From assembly GCA_937881525.1 (NCBI GenBank), contig CALGEE010000150.1:1-33847 (forward strand): a stretch of 33,847 nt of DNA, in the 5' to 3' direction. The translations under genes and the position numbers were made by a program. Below the pieces are notes generated by a model. The model ran no database searches, was not told where the DNA came from, and worked only from the letters and a program-made list of their open reading frames with translations. This stretch comes from an uncultured Sphingomonadales bacterium. GTDB lineage: Bacteria; Pseudomonadota; Alphaproteobacteria; Sphingomonadales; Sphingomonadaceae. Below, one piece after another: positions 8,694 to 15,154 of this stretch; the first letter of the stretch is position 1, and every line of letters starts with the position of its first letter.

Positions 8694-9974
8694 TCATTCT
8701 GTGCCAACGCGTTCGATATCCGCGCCCACCAGCTGAAGCTTTTCTTCAAGCCGTTCGTAACCGCGATCGAGATGATAAAGGCGGCTGACATGGGTTTCGC
8801 CCTCTGCTACCAAGCCCGCAATGACTAGGCTCATCGACGCGCGAAGGTCGGTTGCCATGACTGGTGCGCCCGTGAGTTTCTTGACGCCATGGACGATAGC
8901 CGTGCGGCCCTTGGTTTCGATATGTGCGCCCATCCGGTTCAATTCGGGGACATGCATATAGCGGTTTTCAAATATGGTCTCCGTCAGCACGCTGGCGCCG
9001 TCTGCCATGCAGAGCATCGCCATGAACTGCGCCTGCATATCGGTGGCAAAACCGGGATAGGGTGCAGTTGAAATCGTGAGTGGCTTCAATTTGCCGTCCG
9101 ACTTCACGCGTATACCAGTCCCTGTATCTTCCACGGTCACGCCGGCCTGACGCAAGGCATCAAGCGTCGCGTCCATCTCGCTTGCTTTTGCACCGACGAG
9201 TTCAACATCTCCGCCCGTCATGGCAGCAGCGCAGGCGTAGCTGCCTGCTTCGATCCGGTCGCTCATGACGCGGTAGGTCGCACCATGCAAGCGGTCCTTA
9301 CCCTGAATGATGAGATCGGATGTGCCAATACCTTCAATCTGCGCACCCATGGCGACAAGCATATTGCATAGGTCCACAATTTCAGGCTCGCGCGCCGCAT
9401 TGTGTAAAACGCATGTGCCCTTTGCAAGGCTCGCAGCCATCAACGCATTTTCGGTTGCGCCCACAGATACGACGGGGAAGGTATATGTACCGCCCGGAAT
9501 GCCCTTTTTGGCGATAGCTTTGACATAGCCTGCGGCCACTTCAATCTCGACACCAAAGGCCTGTAGCGCCTTCAGGTGGAGGTCGATCGGGCGGTTGCCA
9601 ATCGCGCATCCGCCGGGCAGCGAAACTGTCGCCTCACCTGCCCGCGCCAGCATTGGTCCAAGCACCAAGATTGATGCGCGCATTTTGCGGACGAGGTCGT
9701 AAGGCGCGACGTTGCTGGTAATCCGCGTCGCTTCAAGGGTCATGACGCGGCCAAAATCTTCGGGGCGCGATCCTGCAACAGTGGTCGATATGCCGAACTG
9801 GTTCATCAGATGCTGGAAGCCGTCAATGTCGGCCAGACGCGGCAAATTGCGCAGCGTCAACGGTTCATCGGTCAGCAGCGCGCACGGGATCAGCGTCAAT
9901 GCGCTGTTCTTTGCACCGGAAATAGGAATTTTGCCTTTAAGTGCGTTGCCGCCATGTACGATTATTTTGTCCAT
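8694..9974 (-). CDS. murA: UDP-N-acetylglucosamine 1-carboxyvinyltransferase
   Basis: 426 residues, full length. MurA transfers enolpyruvate from PEP to UDP-GlcNAc in the first committed step of peptidoglycan synthesis in the cytoplasm. The start [20 protein letters not shown] with the KN pair (K22, N23 in GAKNSAL) is canonical. The flexible loop holds the active-site Cys (C123 in [18 protein letters not shown]), the residue alkylated by fosfomycin; since it is Cys and not Asp, sensitivity to that drug at the target level is expected. The internally repeated alpha/beta fold and C-terminal [10 protein letters not shown] are also present. It lies 36 bp downstream of the DsbA-fold isomerase gene and 39 bp upstream of the LOV regulator, all on the minus strand. 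Confidence 0.97.
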   Translation of the reverse strand: MDKIIVHGGNALKGKIPISGAKNSALTLIPCALLTDEPLTLRNLPRLADIDGFQHLMNQFGISTTVAGSRPEDFGRVMTLEATRITSNVAPYDLVRKMRASILVLGPMLARAGEATVSLPGGCAIGNRPIDLHLKALQAFGVEIEVAAGYVKAIAKKGIPGGTYTFPVVSVGATENALMAASLAKGTCVLHNAAREPEIVDLCNMLVAMGAQIEGIGTSDLIIQGKDRLHGATYRVMSDRIEAGSYACAAAMTGGDVELVGAKASEMDATLDALRQAGVTVEDTGTGIRVKSDGKLKPLTISTAPYPGFATDMQAQFMAMLCMADGASVLTETIFENRYMHVPELNRMGAHIETKGRTAIVHGVKKLTGAPVMATDLRASMSLVIAGLVAEGETHVSRLYHLDRGYERLEEKLQLVGADIERVGTE

Positions 9975-10010
9975 CGCAGCGTATTTAGCGGGAATTGGTC
10001 GCGGCGCAAC

Positions 10011-10613
10011 TTAGGACTTGGTGAGCGCAGCCTCAACCTGCCCAAGCCGTTCCTTGCCCCAGAACATCTCTTCGCCCACAAAGAAGGTAGGTACGCCAAA
10101 TGCGCCGCGTTTTGCAGCAGCTTCGGTGTTCGCCATCAGCTCGGCTTTCACATCGGGATCATCGGCCAAAGCAAGCAAGGCTGCACTGTCGAGGCCAGCG
10201 CTGTCGAGGACTTGGCGAACAATCTTTGCTTCGCCCATGTTCTTGCTGTCTTCCCACATCGCCGCCATGACCGTGTCGACATAAAGCGCAAAGCAGGCAA
10301 GCTGCTGGGCAGCAACTGCGCCGCGCATCAGATATAGCGAGTTTATCGGAAAACGCGGGTTCATCTTGAACGGCAACGCATGCGCCTTCACGAAGCGGTC
10401 AAACTCGAGCATTTCGTAATTCCGCTTAGCCGGCGTTTCGGCATAACGCATGATGGGCGCTTGGTTGTTCGTCAGTTTGAACAGGCCACCGAGCAGAATG
10501 GGGACATACACGAGCTCTGCGCCGGCGCGCGCACAGATCTCGGGCAAGCTCTTGTGCGCGAGATAGCTATTTGGTCCGCCAAAATCGAAAAGAAACTCCA
10601 AATTTTTTGCCAT
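10011..10613 (-). CDS. 2-hydroxychromene-2-carboxylate isomerase family protein (DsbA-like / GST-kappa fold)
   Basis: 200 residues. The sequence LEFLFDFGGPNSYLAHKSLP at the N-terminus, the internal VYVPILLGGLF and the C-terminal GAFGVPTFFVGEEMFWGKERL are the hallmarks of the HCCA isomerase branch of the thioredoxin-fold DsbA/GST-kappa superfamily. The Ser in PNSYL occupies the catalytic position used with glutathione in that family. Known members isomerise hydroxychromene-carboxylate in naphthalene breakdown, but many relatives sit outside aromatic pathways, and no other such genes are nearby, so the substrate is open. The start is set at 10613 because its ATG shares one base with the TGA of the upstream SDR (TGATG), indicating translational coupling. 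A further upstream in-frame start at 10631 is unlikely. Confidence 0.85.
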   Translation of the reverse strand: MAKNLEFLFDFGGPNSYLAHKSLPEICARAGAELVYVPILLGGLFKLTNNQAPIMRYAETPAKRNYEMLEFDRFVKAHALPFKMNPRFPINSLYLMRGAVAAQQLACFALYVDTVMAAMWEDSKNMGEAKIVRQVLDSAGLDSAALLALADDPDVKAELMANTEAAAKRGAFGVPTFFVGEEMFWGKERLGQVEAALTKS

Positions 10614-11341
10614 CAGAAACTCTCCGACCAAGGGCGCAAGTCCATCTCATGTGTCCAGGCGGTGCGGTGTTGTTTATGTAAGGCGACATATTGCAGCGCG
10701 ATGGCATCGGGCGACAATATACCGTCAGCGGCCTTCGCTGCTTCAAAATCAGGGTGGATGCCGCGGATGAACGCCGTATCGATTCCGCCGTCGATAATGA
10801 CATGCGCGACATGTATATTCTGTGGTCCAAGTTCACGCGCCATCGACTGCGCGAGCATGCGCAATGCACCTTTCGCGCCAGAAAAGGCTGAAAACCCCTT
10901 GCCGCCGCGAATACTTGCAGTTGCGCCAGTAAAAATGATGGTGCCCGATTGCCGCTCGACCATCCGCCGTGCGGCCTCACGCCCCATAAGGAAGCCAGCG
11001 AACGCCGCCATCTCCCACACCTTTCGGTACACTTGCGCGTTCATATCAAGCACCGAGAAATTGACGTTGGCGCCGATGTTAAATACCGCGACTTCTATCG
11101 GCCCGACGTCGCGTTCAATCGCGTCGACCATCGCGACCACATCGTCTTCGATGCGAGCATCGGCAGGGTAAGCGTGCGCTTTGTAACCCTCATTGCGGAT
11201 CGATTGCGCGAGAGCCTCAAGTTGATCGGCATTGCGCGCACGGCGGTTGACGCAAGCGACATAGCCTTCGCGCGCAAAGGCCTTGGAGATTGCGCCGCCT
11301 GTCGCGTCACCTGCGCCGACGATAAGGGCCGCCTTACTCAA
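10613..11341 (-). CDS. Atypical short-chain dehydrogenase (SDR) lacking the catalytic Tyr
   Basis: 242 residues. It has the SDR fold with a cofactor loop [14 protein letters not shown] (residues 9-22). The catalytic motif is altered: where Y-x3-K is expected the protein reads FSGAK, with F153 for Tyr and K157 kept. The Ser position 13 residues earlier is A140 (in FTGATAS), and NNAG is replaced by FNIGAN. Such Tyr-less SDRs form a recognised atypical subgroup, so this is probably not mutation but a different activity or a binding role. The start is TTG (11341-11339), overlapping the clpS stop in TTGA; its own stop shares a base with the isomerase start. Tight coupling with the isomerase suggests they act together. 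The substrate is unknown. Confidence 0.85.
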   Translation of the reverse strand: MSKAALIVGAGDATGGAISKAFAREGYVACVNRRARNADQLEALAQSIRNEGYKAHAYPADARIEDDVVAMVDAIERDVGPIEVAVFNIGANVNFSVLDMNAQVYRKVWEMAAFAGFLMGREAARRMVERQSGTIIFTGATASIRGGKGFSAFSGAKGALRMLAQSMARELGPQNIHVAHVIIDGGIDTAFIRGIHPDFEAAKAADGILSPDAIALQYVALHKQHRTAWTHEMDLRPWSESF

Positions 11342-11667
11342 TCTTTTTCAAGTGTGCATTGCAGTGGGTGCTGGTTCTTCAGGGCAAAGTCCATCACCTG
11401 CGTTACCTTTGTTTCAGCCACTTCATAGGTAAAAATGCCGCAAACGCCGACGCCCTTTTGGTGTACATGAATCATAACCCGCGTGGCTTGATCAGTGTCC
11501 ATCTGAAAAAACGCCTTGAGGACATGTACGACAAATTCCATCGGCGTGTAATCGTCGTTCAGCAGCAACACCTTATACAGGCTTGGCTTCTTTGTTTTCG
11601 GGCGCGTGCGCGTGGCAAGGCCGACCCCTGGTCTGCCACCATTTTTATCGTCATCATCTTGCGCCAT
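11338..11667 (-). CDS. clpS: ClpS, ClpA adaptor for N-end-rule degradation
   Basis: 109 residues from the ATG at 11667. The ClpS core is clear: [20 protein letters not shown] with the substrate-pocket Asn-Asp, then [21 protein letters not shown], ending TLEKD. The N-terminal 25 or so residues are Asp/Lys/Arg-rich and presumably disordered, as usual. ClpS hands proteins with bulky hydrophobic N-terminal residues to ClpAP in the cytoplasm. An in-frame ATG four codons upstream (11679) is an alternative; neither start has a good Shine-Dalgarno sequence. clpA, the common neighbour, does not follow; instead the stop overlaps the TTG start of an atypical SDR. A terminator for the phasin lies 78 bp upstream, so clpS must have its own promoter in that gap. 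Confidence 0.94.
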   Translation of the reverse strand: MAQDDDDKNGGRPGVGLATRTRPKTKKPSLYKVLLLNDDYTPMEFVVHVLKAFFQMDTDQATRVMIHVHQKGVGVCGIFTYEVAETKVTQVMDFALKNQHPLQCTLEKD

Positions 11668-11744
11668 ATATATTTGCATAAAGCTGAAATAGGATATGAG
11701 AGGGGGACTCCGCAAGCCCCGTTCACCATCAATTCGGTCGCACC

Positions 11745-11787
11745 AAAAAGAAACCGCCCTTTTCCCAAGGGAAAGGACGGCTTCTTC
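11745..11787 (-). terminator. Rho-independent terminator of the phasin gene
   Basis: Read on the minus strand, a stem pairing CCGTCCTTT with AAAGGGCGG (one mismatch, extended outwards by GAA/TTC) encloses a short loop and is followed by a T-rich run (TTTCTTTTT). It lies about 100 bp past the phasin stop and before clpS. Confidence 0.8.
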
Positions 11788-11884
11788 GTTGGATTGCACC
11801 GGTTTATTTCGACTGCCCACCACCAAAAGGAGGAGAGAGAAGGTGGCAGGCGCATAACCCACCGGCGCAATATCGTTCGAAAGC

Positions 11885-12505
11885 TTATGCAGCTTTCTTG
11901 AAAAGCTCAGTCGTTACCGCGATGCGGTTTGAGATTGGCTGGAACATTTCGCTTACCAGCTTGACCATTGCTTCTGTGTTCTTAGAACCCTGAGCAACGG
12001 CGGTGTCGAAACCCTTGCGAGCCATCTCACCCTGCAGCTTGACGAAATCGGTTGGAGATTTCACGGCGGTCAGTTCCTTAACTGCGACCTGGACGTCTTC
12101 GAAATTCTTCTTGGCGAATTCCATATTGGTCTTGCCCATTTCTTGAGCGCCCTTGGCAACGATCTTGCCGGCTTCAACGACGGCTTCAACATTCGCCTTG
12201 TTGAATTCGACGGCTTCAGCGGCAAACTTCTTGCCCTTTTCAGCGGCTTCGTTCGCCTTATTGCGTACGTCTGCGAAAAACTCAGTCGCTTTTTCTGCAG
12301 TGGCTTTAACAGTGTCAGTCATCTTAGATACTCCTTGTGCAATCGGTGTTGTTTCAACAGACACAGTTTTATGCGCCGGCGAAGCAGCGGGCGCTTCCGC
12401 CTTGGTCTTCGCAACGGCGCTCGATTCAGCCTTCAAAGCCACGTCCTTCTTCGCCGCGACTTTGGCGGTTCTCGATGGTGCAAGGGTTTCTGCTTTGAGC
12501 GTCAT
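11885..12505 (-). CDS. Phasin family protein, PHA granule-associated
   Basis: 206 residues from the ATG at 12505. Residues 1-61 are Lys/Ala/Thr-rich, low in complexity and look disordered. Residues 62-206 form the phasin domain, nearly all amphipathic helix with [20 protein letters not shown], the conserved [19 protein letters not shown] segment and the [14 protein letters not shown] end. Phasins coat polyhydroxyalkanoate granules and control their number and size. The gene lies on the same strand as, and downstream of, phaC and two acyl-CoA dehydrogenases. It has its own promoter overlaid with PhaR-like boxes. An internal ATG at 12322, starting [11 protein letters not shown], has a much better ribosome binding site than the first ATG, so a 145-residue form may also be made, or may be the only form. 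Confidence 0.88.
   Translation of the reverse strand: MTLKAETLAPSRTAKVAAKKDVALKAESSAVAKTKAEAPAASPAHKTVSVETTPIAQGVSKMTDTVKATAEKATEFFADVRNKANEAAEKGKKFAAEAVEFNKANVEAVVEAGKIVAKGAQEMGKTNMEFAKKNFEDVQVAVKELTAVKSPTDFVKLQGEMARKGFDTAVAQGSKNTEAMVKLVSEMFQPISNRIAVTTELFKKAA
12323..12336 (-). promoter_or_regulatory. Strong internal ribosome binding site inside the phasin gene
   Basis: AAGGAGT begins at 12336 on the minus strand, and AAGGAG ends eight bases before the in-frame ATG at 12322-12320. The annotated upstream ATG (12505) has only a weak GGTGA. The site falls exactly at the border between the disordered Lys/Ala-rich extension and the phasin domain. Confidence 0.6.
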
Positions 12506-12529
12506 AAGTAATCACCATTGCTGTTGTGT

Positions 12530-12588
12530 TGCACTGCACAATAAATGCAGTGACAAACCGTGTCAACAAAAAATGTTGCAGTGCACAA
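12530..12588 (-). promoter_or_regulatory. Three PhaR-like operator boxes upstream of the phasin
   Basis: The palindromic-half word TGCAGTGCA (or its complement TGCACTGCA) occurs at 12530-12538 and 12577-12585, and a partial copy TGCAGTG at 12546-12552. The two full copies extend to TTGTGCNNNGCA on the minus strand. PhaR repressors of PHA-making bacteria bind TGC/GCA-rich sites of this kind in phasin promoters and leave when PHA is present. phaR itself is not in the window, so the regulator is inferred. Confidence 0.6.
12538..12566 (-). promoter_or_regulatory. Sigma-70-type promoter of the phasin gene
   Basis: On the minus strand there is a perfect -35 TTGACA (12566-12561), a 17-bp spacer and a -10 TATTGT (12543-12538). 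Transcription would start near 12531, about 26 bases before the ATG at 12505. The PhaR-like boxes lie upstream of the -35, in the spacer and across the start point, which suits repression. Confidence 0.65.
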
Positions 12589-12606
12589 AAATGACTTGGC
12601 GGCGCA

Positions 12607-13746
12607 TTAGTCCGCCAATGTTAGACGTTCAAAGCGTTCATAGTGATGATCAGCAGAACCGAACTGGTTTTCGATCATTGTTGCCCGTTTGAAGAAATGG
12701 CCGATCGCCAATTCTTGGGTAATGCCAATACCGCCATGTGTTTGGATGGCGCTTTGGCCAACAAACTTTGCAGAGCGCGAAACCTTCGCCTTGCAAGCCG
12801 ATACCGCGGCCATGCGTTCGGCAGCGGGCAGATCAAGCTTCAGCGTTGCCATTGTGGTCATGGATTTCGATTGCTCAACTTCCATGAACATGTCGACCAT
12901 CCGGTGCTGAAGCACTTGGAAACGCGAAATTGGCTGACCGAATTGGTTACGCTGGCGTGCATATTCGAGCGTGCCTTGATGCAGCTTAGCGGTCACACCG
13001 CAGGATTCTGCGCAGACTGCTACGGTTGCTTCGTCGACGATGCGTTCGATAAGCGGCAGGCCTGCGCCTTCGTCGCCCAACAGGGCATTGCCCGGTATTG
13101 CGGCATTTTCAAAGTAAATTTCAGAGGCCTGAAAACCATCTACCGTTGGGTAATCGCGACGGACAATACCTTTTGCGCTCGCGTCGATCAGGAGCAGAGA
13201 CACGCCGTTTACATCGGTGTTCGCGCCGCCGGTGCGTGCGGTGACGAGTAAATGCGTTGCCCATGGCGCGGCGTAAACGACGCTTTTATGGCCGTTCAAC
13301 ACATAGCCCGCGCCGTCCTTCTTCGCCGTTGTGCGAATATTGGCAAGGTTGTAGCGCCCTTGTGGCTCAGCATATGCAAAGCCAATTATGACATTCCCGC
13401 CAATGATTTCAGGGATAACCGAGTCAGCGACAGCGCCACCAACAGCCTTCAACGCACCGCCACCCAGGACGACGGTCTGGAGATAAGGCTCAATCGCGAT
13501 GACCTTGCCAAGCTCTTCCATAATCAACGCATTTTCGAGATATCCGCCACCAAGGCCACCATGCTCTTCGCTGAAGGACGCGCCAAGCATGCCAAGATCC
13601 TGCGCCAGTGCCTTCCAAATGCCTTGGTCACGCCCGCTGCTGCTGGCGATCATCTTGCTGCGGCTGTCGAAATCGTAGGTGTCCGCCAAAAAGCGGCTCA
13701 ATGTGTCGCGTATCATGTCCTGCGTTTCGGTGTAGCTGAAATCCAT
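12607..13746 (-). CDS. Acyl-CoA dehydrogenase, small-subunit type (PimD-like)
   Basis: 379 residues from the ATG at 13746 (MDFSYTETQDMIRDTL). The acyl-CoA dehydrogenase fold is clear: N-terminal helical domain, EEHGGLGGGYLENALIMEELG, a central beta domain, and C-terminal RQRNQFGQPISRFQVLQHRM and QTHGGIGITQELAIGHFFKR. No Glu is visible at either known catalytic-base position, which fits the non-catalytic or half-site partner in heteromeric enzymes such as PimC/PimD. The gene lies downstream of a large-subunit-type dehydrogenase on the same strand. An in-frame GTG at 13791 was rejected as start because it lies inside a hairpin repeat. The substrate is unknown; pimeloyl-CoA-like, branched or ring-derived acyl-CoAs are all possible. 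Confidence 0.88.
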   Translation of the reverse strand: MDFSYTETQDMIRDTLSRFLADTYDFDSRSKMIASSSGRDQGIWKALAQDLGMLGASFSEEHGGLGGGYLENALIMEELGKVIAIEPYLQTVVLGGGALKAVGGAVADSVIPEIIGGNVIIGFAYAEPQGRYNLANIRTTAKKDGAGYVLNGHKSVVYAAPWATHLLVTARTGGANTDVNGVSLLLIDASAKGIVRRDYPTVDGFQASEIYFENAAIPGNALLGDEGAGLPLIERIVDEATVAVCAESCGVTAKLHQGTLEYARQRNQFGQPISRFQVLQHRMVDMFMEVEQSKSMTTMATLKLDLPAAERMAAVSACKAKVSRSAKFVGQSAIQTHGGIGITQELAIGHFFKRATMIENQFGSADHHYERFERLTLAD

Positions 13747-13777
13747 TATAGTTATCCCGTCCAGTGGCCCGTTATGC

Positions 13778-13811
13778 TGAACTCGTTTCACCTGCGGTGA
13801 CTTCGTTCCAG
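13778..13811 (+). repeat. Hairpin repeat, copy A of an inverted pair
   Basis: A 34-base hairpin unit starting TGAACTCG and ending CGTTCCAG, with inner stem CACC/GGTG. It is about 76% identical (26 of 34 positions) to copy B in opposite orientation 31 bases away. The inner stem differs from copy B by a compensating pair of changes. It looks like a REP-type intergenic element. Confidence 0.7.
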
Positions 13812-13842
13812 CACCTTACTTTCGACGTTGCGAATTAAGACC

Positions 13843-13876
13843 CTGAAACGGAGTGACCATCGGTCAAACCAGTTCA
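13843..13876 (-). repeat. Hairpin repeat, copy B of an inverted pair
   Basis: The partner of copy A, reading on the minus strand, starting TGAACTGG with inner stem GACC/GGTC. The outer stem extends on both sides to ACCCTGAA/TTCAGGGT (13840-13847 with 13873-13880). Together the two copies fill most of the 151-bp gap between the acyl-CoA dehydrogenase genes. Confidence 0.7.
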
Positions 13877-13897
13877 GGGTGACGGTTAAATGTTAGA

Positions 13898-15091
13898 TTA
13901 AATACCCAGCACCATCTTGGCGATGATGTTGCGCTGGATCTCGTTCGATCCACCGTAAATCGTCGTCTTGCGGGTGTTGAAATAGGTCGGTGCGGCACGA
14001 TGTGCGTAGTCCGGACCTATGGGGTGCTCATTGTCGCCTTCGCCAAAGCCACGAAAATAAGGGGCGCCATAATGGCCGACTGCTTCCAATGCGAGCTCGG
14101 TAATCCGCTGTTGAATTTCCGAACCTTTGATTTTCAGCAAGCTCGATTCAGGGCCAGGGCCCTTGCCCGATGCTTCGCCGGCAAGACTGCGCAATTCCGT
14201 GAACTCAAGCGCGGTAAGATCAATTTCAAGTTCCGAAATCTTACGCTTGAAAAATGGATTGGCGATCAACGGGCGGTCGCCGTCCTGTTCGGTGCGGGCA
14301 ATCGCCTTGATCTTCTCTACGCCGCGCTTCGAACGGGCAACGGCAGCAATGCCTGTACGCTCATGCGCAAGCAGGAACTTGGCACAGGTCCAGCCCTTAT
14401 TTTCTTCATAAACGCGGTTTGCGACCGGCACGCGTACATCTTCCAACCAAACTTCGTTGACTTCATGCTCGCCGCCCAAGGTAATGATTGGACGCACGGT
14501 GACGCCCGGCGTCTTCATGTCGATTAACAGGAAGCTGATGCCTTCTTGCGCCTTGGCATCGGAATCGGTGCGCACGAGGAAGAAGCCCCAGTCGGCATGT
14601 TGCGCCATTGTCGTCCACGTTTTCTGACCATTGACGACATAATCGTCGCCGTCACGAACTGCCTTGGTACGCAAGGATGCCAAGTCGGAACCTGCGCCTG
14701 GTTCGGAATATCCCTGACACCACCAATCATCACCCGACAATATGCCGGGAAGGAACTTAGCCTTCTGTTCCGGTGTGCCGAAGGTGTAGATCACCGGACC
14801 AACCATCGACAGACCGAATGGCATCGTGCCTACGCAGTCAGCAGCGGCCAGTTCTTCCGACCAAATGAAACGCTCGGTCGCGGTCCAGCCTGTACCGCCA
14901 TATTCGACGGGCCATGCAGGTGCGATCCAGCCTTTTTTAGCGAGAATACGATGCCATGACAGGAAATCTTCCTTCGAAAGCTCATGCCCCTCGTCCTGTA
15001 CGGAGCGGAGATTTTCGGGATAATTTTCGGCGATGAATGTACGCACTTCCTTCTGGAAGGCGATTTCTGCGGGGCTGAATTCCAGTTGCAT
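13898..15091 (-). CDS. Acyl-CoA dehydrogenase, large-subunit type (PimC-like)
   Basis: 397 residues. It has the N-terminal helices (MQLEFSPAEIAFQKEVRTFI), PVEYGGTGWTATERFIWSEE, the flavin/substrate strand CQGYSEPGAGSDLASL, NGQKTWTT and the C-terminal TIYGGSNEIQRNIIAK. The YxG position that carries the catalytic Glu in medium-chain enzymes is Gly here; E244 in LLAHERTG sits where isovaleryl-type enzymes have theirs, so it is the likely base. TAGGAGA six bases before the ATG supports the start. It leads a two-gene unit with the small-subunit-type dehydrogenase and has its own promoter with an 18-bp palindrome. Such pairs form heteromers acting on dicarboxylic, steroid-side-chain or branched acyl-CoAs; the actual substrate is not evident. 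Confidence 0.9.
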   Translation of the reverse strand: MQLEFSPAEIAFQKEVRTFIAENYPENLRSVQDEGHELSKEDFLSWHRILAKKGWIAPAWPVEYGGTGWTATERFIWSEELAAADCVGTMPFGLSMVGPVIYTFGTPEQKAKFLPGILSGDDWWCQGYSEPGAGSDLASLRTKAVRDGDDYVVNGQKTWTTMAQHADWGFFLVRTDSDAKAQEGISFLLIDMKTPGVTVRPIITLGGEHEVNEVWLEDVRVPVANRVYEENKGWTCAKFLLAHERTGIAAVARSKRGVEKIKAIARTEQDGDRPLIANPFFKRKISELEIDLTALEFTELRSLAGEASGKGPGPESSLLKIKGSEIQQRITELALEAVGHYGAPYFRGFGEGDNEHPIGPDYAHRAAPTYFNTRKTTIYGGSNEIQRNIIAKMVLGI

Positions 15092-15118
15092 CTCGATTCT
15101 CCTAAAAACGTTCAGCCC

Positions 15119-15147
15119 GAATTAGTCGACGTTTACGTAAACGTCAA
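15119..15147 (-). promoter_or_regulatory. Promoter with 18-bp palindromic operator (LiuR-like) for the acyl-CoA dehydrogenase operon
   Basis: GACGTTTACGTAAACGTC at 15128-15145 is a perfect palindrome. On the minus strand it lies between a -35 TTGACG (15147-15142) and a -10 TAATTC (15124-15119) with 17 bp between, 37 bp before the ATG. Placement in the spacer is typical of MerR-family regulators, and ACGTTTACGTAAACGT resembles my recollection of sites for LiuR, the MerR regulator of branched-chain amino acid and acyl-CoA degradation. The regulator gene is not in the window. Confidence 0.65.
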
Positions 15148-15154
15148 CTGAATC

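Noticed and set aside
10380-11171. 263-codon plus-strand open frame
   Set aside because: It lies antisense to the isomerase and SDR genes, whose motifs are clear; its translation shows no domain.
13747-13791. GTG start at 13791 for the small acyl-CoA dehydrogenase
   Set aside because: The added residues are encoded by the hairpin repeat; homologues start with MDF at 13746.
13252-13800. 182-codon plus-strand open frame
   Set aside because: Antisense to the small-subunit acyl-CoA dehydrogenase and running into the hairpin repeat.
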